The position numbers and the translations under genes were made by a program. DNA of 64,000 nt, from the NCBI GenBank assembly GCA_965200525.1, contig OZ241368.1:930001-994000 (forward strand), given 5' to 3'. Positions 50,108 through 58,174 of this stretch are shown here, in pieces (position 1 is the stretch's first letter; the number at the start of each line of letters is the position of its first letter). Under the pieces are notes generated by a model. It was not told the origin of the DNA, did no database searches, and saw nothing but the letters and a program-made list of their open reading frames with translations. This DNA comes from JANNPJ01 sp965200525 (GTDB lineage Bacteria; Actinomycetota; Actinomycetes; Actinomycetales; Kineosporiaceae).

Positions 50108-50965
50108 ATGCGCGGCATCATCCTGGCCGGCGGTTCCGGCACCCGGCTCTACCCGATCACCAAGGGCATCAGCAAGCAGCTGATGCCGATCTACGATAAA
50201 CCGATGATCTACTACCCGCTGTCCACCCTGATGATGGCGGGCGTGCGCGAGGTGCTGATCATCACCACCCCGGAGGACAACGACCAGTTCCGCCGGCTGC
50301 TCGGCGACGGCACCGCCCTCGGCATGCGACTGGAGTACGCCGTCCAGCCCCGCCCCGAAGGACTGGCCCAGGCGTTCGTCATCGGCGCCGACTTCATCGG
50401 TGACCAGAGCGTGGCCCTGGTGCTGGGCGACAACATCTTCTACGGCGCCGGCCTCGGCACCGCACTGCGCGACAACTCCGACGTCAGCGGCGGGCACGTG
50501 TTCGCCTACCACGTGGCCAACCCCAGCGACTACGGCGTGGTCGAGTTCGACGACGACGGCACGGTGCTGTCCATCGAGGAGAAGCCGGCCGAGCCGAAGA
50601 GCAACTTCGCCGTGCCGGGCCTGTACTTCTACGACAACGACGTGGTCACCATCGCCGCCTCGATCACTCCCAGCGCCCGCGGGGAACTCGAGATCACCGC
50701 CGTCAACGACGCCTACCTGCAGGCCGGGACCCTCAAGGTCACTGTCCTGGAGCGAGGCACGGCCTGGCTCGACACCGGCACCGTCGACTCCATGATGGAC
50801 GCCGCCCAGTTCGTCCAGGTGATCGAGGCCCGGCAGGGCCACAAGATCGGCTGCATCGAGGAGATCGCCTGGCGTCACGGCTGGATCGACGACGTCCAGC
50901 TGAACGCTCTGATCGCCCCCCTGGAGAAGTCCGGCTACGGCGGATATCTGCGCGCTCTGCTCTGA
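50108..50965 (+). CDS. rfbA: Glucose-1-phosphate thymidylyltransferase
   Basis: First step of dTDP-rhamnose synthesis: glucose-1-phosphate plus dTTP to dTDP-glucose. 285 residues; signature GGSGTRLYPITKGISKQLMPIYDKPM, VLGDNIFYG, and EEKPAEPKSNFAVPGLYFYD all as in RmlA. With rfbC on the plus strand and rfbB-rfbD divergent, the full pathway is present in 3.6 kb. Confidence 0.96.
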   Translation: MRGIILAGGSGTRLYPITKGISKQLMPIYDKPMIYYPLSTLMMAGVREVLIITTPEDNDQFRRLLGDGTALGMRLEYAVQPRPEGLAQAFVIGADFIGDQSVALVLGDNIFYGAGLGTALRDNSDVSGGHVFAYHVANPSDYGVVEFDDDGTVLSIEEKPAEPKSNFAVPGLYFYDNDVVTIAASITPSARGELEITAVNDAYLQAGTLKVTVLERGTAWLDTGTVDSMMDAAQFVQVIEARQGHKIGCIEEIAWRHGWIDDVQLNALIAPLEKSGYGGYLRALL

Positions 50966-51218
50966 CGGGAATCGCGGCTTTTCGGACGGCGGGTCACGGT
51001 CTGACCAGTAGCTGATCATCAGTGACTCTCTGTGGTCCATCCGAGTAGACATGCGCCACTTTTCGGAATATTGAGTCCAGGGTCAACTGCGACCTGTAAC
51101 GATGGTCCTCCCGGATCCGATACATGCTCACCGGGGTCGCGCGCAGGCGGCTGGTGCCTTTGGTCATGGCCGTGCCGCGCGCGGGAGTCACCGTGCGGTA
51201 CGACAGAAGGCAGGCGCA

Positions 51219-52361
51219 GTGCGGATTGCGATGATCGGCACGCGCGGGGTTCCCGCGCGCTACGGCGGTTTCGAGACAGCGGTCGAAGAGGTCGGCTCGC
51301 GTCTGGTGACGATGGGGCACGAGGTCGTCGTCTACTGCCGCGGCGACGACCGTTCCGACAGTTACCTCGGCATGCAGCGGGTCCGGCTCCCGGCCCTGCG
51401 GCACCCGGTGATGGAGACGCTCAGCCACACCGCACTGTCCGTCGGCCACCTGCTGCGCCACCGTACCGACGTCGCGCTGGTGTTCAACGCGGCCAACGCC
51501 CCCCTGCTGCCGGCCATCCGGGCCGCCCGGATCCCGGTGGCCGTGCACGTCGACGGGCTGGAGTGGCAACGGGCCAAGTGGGGTCCCAACGGCCGGCGGT
51601 ACTACCTGGCCAACGAGAAGCTGGCGGTCCGCTGGGCCGACGAGCTGATCTCCGACGCGATCGGCATCCAGGAGTACTACCTCGACCGGTACCAGGCCGA
51701 AAGCGTCTTCCTGGCCTACGGTTCGCCACTCATCCCGGCGGCCGACCCGGCCCGGCTGGCCGAGCTCGAACTCACTCCGGGCGGTTACCACCTGGTGGTG
51801 GCCCGGATGGAACCGGAGAACCACGTCGACGTGATCGTCGAGGGTTACGTCCGCAGCGCCGCCACCCTGCCCCTGGTCGTGGTCGGCTCGGTGCCGTACC
51901 CGAGCGAGCACGAGCGCACCGTGCAGGCCCTCGCCGCCGCCGACCCCCGGATCCGGATGCTCGGCGGGGTCTGGGACCAGGACCTGCTCAACTCCCTGTA
52001 CGCCGGGGCGGCCACCTACCTGCACGGGCACTCCGTCGGGGGGACCAACCCGTCCCTGCTGCGGGCGATGGGGGCCGGTGCGCCCACGGTCGCCTGGGAG
52101 GTCAACTTCAACCGGGAGGTGCTCGGTGACACCGGGCAGTTCTTCCACACCCCGGCCCAGCTGGCCGAGTTGATCGAGCAGAGCGAGGCCGACCCGGTGG
52201 CCGCCCACGGCCGGGGCGAGGCCGCTCGCGAGCGCGCCTCGACCGCCTACCGCTGGGACGACGTCGCCGCCGGTTACGAAGCCCTCTGCCTGCGCCTGAA
52301 GAGCGGGCCGGCGGTCAAGCAGAACAGCAACAAGCGCACCGAGACCCGCAAAGCAGCTTGA
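51219..52361 (+). CDS. DUF1972-type glycosyltransferase (GT4-like), probable rhamnosyltransferase
   Basis: 380 residues in a GT-B fold: N-terminal DUF1972-like domain (RIAMIGTRGVPARYGGFETAVEEVG, and VHVDGLEWQRAKW), C-terminal GT1/GT4 domain (VVVGSVPYPSEHERTVQ, then YLHGHSVGGTNPSLLRAMGAG with donor-binding residues). Related enzymes transfer rhamnose in surface glycan synthesis, and it directly follows the dTDP-rhamnose genes, so a rhamnosyltransferase is a reasonable inference. GTG at 51219 chosen for AGAAGG upstream; 253 bases of non-coding DNA precede it. Confidence 0.85.
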   Translation: MRIAMIGTRGVPARYGGFETAVEEVGSRLVTMGHEVVVYCRGDDRSDSYLGMQRVRLPALRHPVMETLSHTALSVGHLLRHRTDVALVFNAANAPLLPAIRAARIPVAVHVDGLEWQRAKWGPNGRRYYLANEKLAVRWADELISDAIGIQEYYLDRYQAESVFLAYGSPLIPAADPARLAELELTPGGYHLVVARMEPENHVDVIVEGYVRSAATLPLVVVGSVPYPSEHERTVQALAAADPRIRMLGGVWDQDLLNSLYAGAATYLHGHSVGGTNPSLLRAMGAGAPTVAWEVNFNREVLGDTGQFFHTPAQLAELIEQSEADPVAAHGRGEAARERASTAYRWDDVAAGYEALCLRLKSGPAVKQNSNKRTETRKAA

Positions 52362-52431
52362 ACCGACGGCGCCGTCGTCCCGCGGCGCCGTACTTGCCGT
52401 CCGGTTGCCCCGGACCGATCGAAGAGACCTG

Positions 52432-55400
52432 ATGCACACGTCTGCGCCGTCTCCGGCCCGCCCGCTCAACCGGTTCACCGCCGCCCGGCCGACCGTCGTG
52501 GTCGTCGTCATGTCGATGCTGACCGCCCTGGTCGCCCTGGTCGCCGGACCGGTCTCGACGGCCCGGGCGGCGATGCCGATCCCGAAGCCGAGCACCATCC
52601 CGAGCGCGGTGGCCCTGCCGACCGTGCAGACCAACGGGATCGTCTGGGCGGTCGCCGTCGTCGGCGACACGGTGTATGCCGGGGGCCGGTTCTCCAAGGC
52701 CCGCCCGGCCGGCGTCGCGGTGGGCGGGGCCGGTGAGGTCGACCGGCACAACCTTCTGGCGTTCAGCCTGAGCACCGGCGAGCTGCTGCCGTTCGCTCCC
52801 GACGTCGAGGGCCAGATCTTCAGCAACCCGGTCACCCCGGGGCCCTACTGCAAGAGCCTCGGCAACATGCAGTACGACTGCGACTCGATCTACCGGATCA
52901 AGGCCACGCCGGACGGCTCGAAGATCTTCGTGGCCGGCGACTTCTCCACCGTGGACGGCGCCCAGCGGCAGCGGATCGCCGCCTTCGACACGGCCACCAA
53001 CACCCTGAACACGACGTACCACCCGGCGCTCGACGGCCGGGTCAAGGGCCTGGCCGTGACCGCGGACACGGTCTACCTGGGCGGTGACTTCTCCAGCATC
53101 GCCGGCGTCGCGCGGACCCGGCTGGCGGCCACCGATCTCTCCGGCACGGTACTGCCCTGGGCCCCGACGGCCGACCTCACGGTCTGGTCGTTGTCGGCAG
53201 CGCCGGCCCTGGGCCGGGTGATCCTGGGCGGCAACTTCGACATGATCAACACCACCGCGGTGCACGGCCTGGAGGCGGTCGACGCGACCACCGGGGCCAA
53301 CGTGCCCTGGGCCTACCGGACGATGACCAGCAGCACCGTGGTCACCGACATCGTCAACGACGGCACCGCGGCCTACGTCAGCGGCTACAACTACACCGGA
53401 AGCGCCGGCGCGGCCCGGTTCGAGGGCCGGATGGCGCTCGATCTGGCCACCGGCCAGCAGCGCTGGGTCGACGGTTGCTACGGCGACACCCAGGCCGTGA
53501 ACGTGATGAACGGCGTCGTCTTCGGCGTCTCGCACTCGCACGACTGCTCGCTGATGAACTCGATGCCCCAGCTGAACCCGGTGAACTACATGCGCCTGGT
53601 GGCCGAGACCACCACTGTCGGCGGCAGGTACCAGGGCAGCGGCACGAGCCTGGTGCCGACCGGGGCCCCGATCCCCTCCCAGGTACAGTTCCTGCCCGAC
53701 TTCGACGGCGGGCCTTCGGGCAGCTACTGGCGCAACGGCCCCTGGTCGCTCGACTCCAACGCGAAGTACCTGGTCGTCGGGGGCGAGTTCACCACGGTCA
53801 ACCAGGGCGCCCAGCAGTCCCTGGTCCGGTTCGCGGTGCCGCCGACCGGCCCTAGCACCAGCAAGCCGGTCGGCTTCCTGGCCCCGGTCCCGACCGTGCA
53901 GGGCGACGGTTCGGTCCGGGTCGCGTTCAACAGCACCTACGACCGGGACAGCACCGACCTCACCTACCAGCTGCTGCGTAGCGACAAGAGCACCCCGATC
54001 GCCACCAAGTCCATTCCGCGCACAGCGTTCTGGAACGAGTCGGCGCAAAGTTTGGTCGATCGCACCTTGCCGGCCGGGCAGTCCGTGACCTACCGGGTCC
54101 GGGCCGTGGACGGCGACGGCAACACCACCTCGACGGTGAACAGCGCGAGCGTCACCGGCACCGCGACGGCCCCGACTCTGGCCCGCTACGCCAAGGTGAT
54201 CACCGACGACGACCCCTACGAGTACTGGCGCCTGGGTGAGAGCACCGGCTCGGCGTTGAAGGACGTGGTCGGCGCCGACGACCTGAACGCGACCCAGGTG
54301 ACGCTCGGAGCCCCCGGCGCGATCGGCAACGACACCGACACCGGGGCCACCTTCGGCAGCAACACCACGACCCCGTCGCTGGCCTCGATCGCCACCTCGC
54401 GGTACGCGCTCGACCAGTTCAGCGAGGAGCTGTGGTTCAAGACCACAACCACCCGCGGCGGGCAGCTCATGGGATGGAGCTCCTCGGCCACCGGCACCAG
54501 CACCACCTCGGACCGCAAGCTCTACCTGGACAACACCGGACGGGTGTTCTTCGGGGTCAACCCCGGCACCCGGACCACGATCAACAGCCCCGCGACCTAC
54601 CGGGACGGCAACTGGCACCACGTGGTCGCCGGCGAGGGCCCGGTCGGCCTGCAGCTGTTCGTGGACGGCGCCCTGGTCGCCTCGGACCCGACGACGACCG
54701 TGGCCCAGTTCGTCCGCTCCGGCTACTGGCGGCTCGGCAACGACTCGCTGAGCGGCTGGCCCTCGGCCCCGGCCACCGGCAACTTTGCCGGCTCGCTGGA
54801 CGAGGTGGCGGTGTACCAGCGGGCGCTGTCGGCCTCGACCGTGGCGGCCCACTACGCCGCCCGCACCACTCAGCCACCGGTGGCCGCGTTCACTCAGACC
54901 TGCACCGGCCGCAGCTGCGCCTTCGACGCGACCACGTCGACCTCCGGCAACGGTGCCATCACGCAGTACAGCTGGGACTTCGGTGACGGCACGAGCGTCA
55001 CCGGGGCCACGCCCACGCACAAGTTCGGCACCGACGGCGCCCAGACGGTCAAGCTCACGGTGACCGACGCGAGCAACCTGACCGGCACCGTCACCCGGAC
55101 GGTGACGGTGGCCAACACGCCGCCGACCGCGGACTTCACGGCCAGCTGCGCGGCCCGGGTCTGCGACGTCACCAGCACCAGCACCGACCCGGACGGCACC
55201 ATCGCCTCGGTCGCCTGGGCCTTCGGCGACACCGGCACCGCGACCGGGCCGACGGCCCAGCACACCTACGCGGCCGACGGCACCTACCCGATCGCGCTGA
55301 CCGTGACCGATGACGCCGGAGCCACGGCGACCAAGACCACATCGGTGACCGTGACCGGCGTCCCGGCCGGGACGATCGCCACCGACGGGTTCGCCCGAAC

Positions 55401-56007
55401 CGTGGCCTCCGGCTGGGGTTCGGCCGACTTCGGTGGTCCGTGGACCGTTTCGACCGCCTCCAGCTTCGCGGTCGGCGCGGACGGCGGCACGATCACGGGG
55501 GCCACTGCCGGGGCGACCCGGACGGCCACGCTCAACACCGTCGCTGCCGGTGACGTCGACCTGACCACCGAACTGGCCGTGGACAAGATCCCGACCGCCG
55601 GGTCGACGTACTTCTACGCGATCGGCCGGCAGACCGCCGCCAACACCGACTACCGGGCCCGGGTCCGGGTTCAGGCCGGTGGCGTGGTCGGGATCTCGCT
55701 GGTCCGGCGGGCCGGCACCACCACCGATGTGGCGATCGGCACCGAGCAGACGGTGGCCGGGCTGACCCTGACCGCCGGGACCAAGCTGAAGCTCCGGTTC
55801 CAGATCGCCGGCTCGGGTACGGCCACGCTCAGGACGAAGGTGTGGCGCAGCAGCGACGCCGAGCCCGACTGGCAGCGCACCGGCACCGACACCACGGCCG
55901 GCCAGCAGGTTCCCGGGGCAGTCGGGCTGGCCCTGGTGCTGTCGTCCAGCGACGCCCCGGTACCGCTGATGGCCACTGTGCGCAGCTTCTCGGCCGTCGC
56001 CCCCTGA
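52432..56007 (+). CDS. Large secreted surface protein: beta-propeller, Fn3-like, LamG, two PKD, C-terminal shared domain
   Basis: 1191 residues. Signal peptide (VVVVVMSMLTALVALVAG...ARA, about 20-47); a propeller-like region with repeated GG-x-F blades (VYAGGRFS, FVAGDFSTVDG, VYLGGDFSSIAG, VILGGNFD, VVGGEFTTVNQG; about 60-490); Fn3-like strand region (500-590); LamG/concanavalin-like domain (about 595-805); PKD1 (about 815-895, WDFGDGT) and PKD2 (about 900-980, WAFGDTG). The last 210 residues (GFARTVASGWGSADFGG...) recur at the N-terminus of the 971-aa protein at 58175. No sorting signal or TM anchor at the C-terminus. Probably a glycan-binding matrix or adhesion protein; it lies between the glycosyltransferase and the pseudokinase. 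Confidence 0.85.
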   Translation: MHTSAPSPARPLNRFTAARPTVVVVVMSMLTALVALVAGPVSTARAAMPIPKPSTIPSAVALPTVQTNGIVWAVAVVGDTVYAGGRFSKARPAGVAVGGAGEVDRHNLLAFSLSTGELLPFAPDVEGQIFSNPVTPGPYCKSLGNMQYDCDSIYRIKATPDGSKIFVAGDFSTVDGAQRQRIAAFDTATNTLNTTYHPALDGRVKGLAVTADTVYLGGDFSSIAGVARTRLAATDLSGTVLPWAPTADLTVWSLSAAPALGRVILGGNFDMINTTAVHGLEAVDATTGANVPWAYRTMTSSTVVTDIVNDGTAAYVSGYNYTGSAGAARFEGRMALDLATGQQRWVDGCYGDTQAVNVMNGVVFGVSHSHDCSLMNSMPQLNPVNYMRLVAETTTVGGRYQGSGTSLVPTGAPIPSQVQFLPDFDGGPSGSYWRNGPWSLDSNAKYLVVGGEFTTVNQGAQQSLVRFAVPPTGPSTSKPVGFLAPVPTVQGDGSVRVAFNSTYDRDSTDLTYQLLRSDKSTPIATKSIPRTAFWNESAQSLVDRTLPAGQSVTYRVRAVDGDGNTTSTVNSASVTGTATAPTLARYAKVITDDDPYEYWRLGESTGSALKDVVGADDLNATQVTLGAPGAIGNDTDTGATFGSNTTTPSLASIATSRYALDQFSEELWFKTTTTRGGQLMGWSSSATGTSTTSDRKLYLDNTGRVFFGVNPGTRTTINSPATYRDGNWHHVVAGEGPVGLQLFVDGALVASDPTTTVAQFVRSGYWRLGNDSLSGWPSAPATGNFAGSLDEVAVYQRALSASTVAAHYAARTTQPPVAAFTQTCTGRSCAFDATTSTSGNGAITQYSWDFGDGTSVTGATPTHKFGTDGAQTVKLTVTDASNLTGTVTRTVTVANTPPTADFTASCAARVCDVTSTSTDPDGTIASVAWAFGDTGTATGPTAQHTYAADGTYPIALTVTDDAGATATKTTSVTVTGVPAGTIATDGFARTVASGWGSADFGGPWTVSTASSFAVGADGGTITGATAGATRTATLNTVAAGDVDLTTELAVDKIPTAGSTYFYAIGRQTAANTDYRARVRVQAGGVVGISLVRRAGTTTDVAIGTEQTVAGLTLTAGTKLKLRFQIAGSGTATLRTKVWRSSDAEPDWQRTGTDTTAGQQVPGAVGLALVLSSSDAPVPLMATVRSFSAVAP

Positions 56008-56225
56008 CCCACCCGCAGTTCGGCCGCAACTGGCAGAACGGCGACCCGGCGAGGCCTGGATCCAGTTGTCGGATTCGGGTTCCGAAGGGTGGCGGCTTTT
56101 CGCCGGGCGCGGATCCCTATTCGAGATCTGATGCGCCCGGACGGCGTCCGGAATTCTTGGATCGACTTATCGGGAATTGTCCGAAGAGCGTCGGTCGGGC
56201 GATGCCGGACTTCGACGTGGTCCGA

Positions 56226-57692
56226 TCAGCGGCCGACGGTGTAGACGTACCCGAGGACCGGCGTGGAGAAGATCTCGGCCGTCCTGCGGATCTCGGCCAC
56301 CGCGGCCTCGTCGCTCCCCCGGGGCACGACCGCGAGGATGCCCGCCGAGGCCCGGATGAGCGCCGGGATCAGCGGCGACGTCTCCAGCGGTGGGGCGTCG
56401 ATCACGATCAGGTCGTACTGGTCCTTGCCGGCGATCAGCTTCTCCACGAATTCCCGCAGCGCTTGCACGGTTTCGGTGCGCTGGTGCGGCCCGGGGGCGA
56501 TCAGGCCGACCTCGATGTCCTCGCGGACCGAGAGCCGGGTGACCGAGTCGAGCTGGGTGACGGTGTGATCCGGCACCGGGAAACCCTGCAGGTCGCCCGA
56601 ACCCAGCCGGTGTGAGAGCCGGGCCGCGGTGTCGGCGTCGACCAGCAGCACCCGGCCGCCGTCACTGGCGATGGCCATGGCCACGTTCAGCGCCGCATCG
56701 GCCCGGTCGGCGGTGTCGGTGGGCGACATCACGGCCACGATGCCCGGGCCGTCCCGGCCGATCAGGGCGGCGGCGACCAGCCCGTACTGCGGTTCCGGCA
56801 GACGGTTCAGGCTGAGCTGGATCGGCCGGGAGTCGAACCGCCGGCCGAAGTGCCGGCGGCGCAGGCCGTGCGGCCGGGACAGGGTGGCCAGCAGCGGGGC
56901 CCCGAGCATGGCCTCGATCCGGGGAGACGTGGTGATCCGCCGGTTACGGTCGGCCCGAAGCCAGGCCACCACCGAGGCGACAGCCAGGCCGATGATCAGT
57001 CCGAGAGCGAACTCGCGGATCGGCGGGCCGGGCACAACGGCGTCCTCGGGCCGGGCCTGCTGCACGAAGTCGACCCCGTCGGCGAACAGCTGGTCGTCGG
57101 TCTTCAGGGCCGCGACCTGCTGCTGGAGCACCCCGAGAGTCTGCGCGGCGGCCGTGGCCGAGGCTCCGGTCTTGCCACCGGCGTCGGCCTCCAGCTGCTT
57201 CTGGCTCTTGGCGATCTCGGCCACCGCGGCGTCGGTCTGATCGTCCATCAGCTTCTTGCTGGCCGTCCGGTAGGCGACCACCACGCTGTCGGCCAGGGCA
57301 ACGGCCTGCGCCGCGTCCGGCCCCGTCGCGGTCACGGTGATCACGCTCGAGCCGGCCGTGGACGTGGCCTTGATCCGGTGCCGGAGGCTGCTCACCGAGG
57401 TGTCGGGCAACCCGGCCGCAACCTGGTCGAGCACCTTGTCGCTGGTGAAGAAGTCGGTCCGCTGCTGGATGTACCGCGCGGTCGAGGCGTCGCCGACCAC
57501 GCCGGGGGCGACGACGTTGGTGGCGCTCGGGTTCTTCAGGGCGACCGTGCTGGAGGCGCTGACCGGCGGCGTGGTCAGGTACCCGGCAGCACCGCTGAGT
57601 GCGGTCAGGACGATCACGATGACCAGCGACAGCCAGCGGTACCGCCAGATCGAGGGGAACAGCCCCGGAGCGTTGCTTTCCTCAATCGCCAC
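56226..57692 (-). CDS. Wzz-type chain-length protein with degenerate BY-kinase domain
   Basis: 488 residues. TM helices at about 20-37 and 228-246, a periplasmic Wzz region with a coiled-coil-like stretch (145-200), then a cytoplasmic P-loop-type domain. Where active BY-kinases have a GK(S/T) Walker A, this one reads VMSPTDTADRADAALNVAMA (322-341), with no Gly-Lys. Walker A-prime VLLVDAD (348-353) and Walker B LIVIDAPP (428-435) remain. There is no Tyr-rich C-terminal cluster. It is therefore probably an inactive partner or pure chain-length regulator. GTG at 57692 with GGAAGG upstream; the frame is open to 57746. Confidence 0.85.
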   Translation of the reverse strand: MAIEESNAPGLFPSIWRYRWLSLVIVIVLTALSGAAGYLTTPPVSASSTVALKNPSATNVVAPGVVGDASTARYIQQRTDFFTSDKVLDQVAAGLPDTSVSSLRHRIKATSTAGSSVITVTATGPDAAQAVALADSVVVAYRTASKKLMDDQTDAAVAEIAKSQKQLEADAGGKTGASATAAAQTLGVLQQQVAALKTDDQLFADGVDFVQQARPEDAVVPGPPIREFALGLIIGLAVASVVAWLRADRNRRITTSPRIEAMLGAPLLATLSRPHGLRRRHFGRRFDSRPIQLSLNRLPEPQYGLVAAALIGRDGPGIVAVMSPTDTADRADAALNVAMAIASDGGRVLLVDADTAARLSHRLGSGDLQGFPVPDHTVTQLDSVTRLSVREDIEVGLIAPGPHQRTETVQALREFVEKLIAGKDQYDLIVIDAPPLETSPLIPALIRASAGILAVVPRGSDEAAVAEIRRTAEIFSTPVLGYVYTVGR

Positions 57693-58174
57693 GAACAGCC
57701 TTCCCTCTCTGGGCACACCTGACCGCGAGGCAGCGCCGCTGCTCACCCCACTGTTCGGTCATGTCGTCAGGATCACATCCGGCGGTCACCAGGACCACGA
57801 AAGATCTGCCTTAAGAGCCTACGGCACCTCGACCTTCTGTCTGACGCTTTGAACACAGGAGTGACGCAGCGCGCATCCTGGCGCTAACGGGAACCGGATG
57901 ACAGGTGAACGATGAGTGAGGAACGCTAGAGAACTCCTAAGTGAACCTCAAGCAGAATAATGTGACTGGGATCACTATTTGCCGGTGAACCATCGCGTTG
58001 CGGCTACGAGTCGGGGCCGGGGCCGAAGTTTCGTCACCAAGCGTCGAGTTCGTCCCCCGATCGGCCCCATTTCATTGCTAAGGGCATTAGAAGTACAGGC
58101 GTGCCGATCTGAGTGGGAGTGGGCGGGAGCCCCCGCATTCGATACTTTTCAATTCCCCGAGCTGGAGTCGATGT
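57693..58174. other. 482-bp divergent promoter region
   Basis: Non-coding and noticeably AT-richer than its surroundings in 57890-58090. Holds a CRP-type dyad (57961-57976) and presumably the divergent promoters of the pseudokinase and the beta-helix protein. No RNA gene recognised. Confidence 0.5.
57961..57976. promoter_or_regulatory. CRP-type site
   Basis: TGTGACTGGGATCACT matches the CRP consensus TGTGA-N6-TCACA at nine of ten fixed positions. Actinobacterial Crp proteins use the same form. It sits about 200 bases before the beta-helix protein start and about 270 before the pseudokinase start. Confidence 0.5.

Noticed and set aside
52315..55263. 982-codon open frame on the minus strand
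   Set aside because: Antisense to the 1191-aa surface protein, which has a signal peptide and clear domains; composition is that of a shadow.
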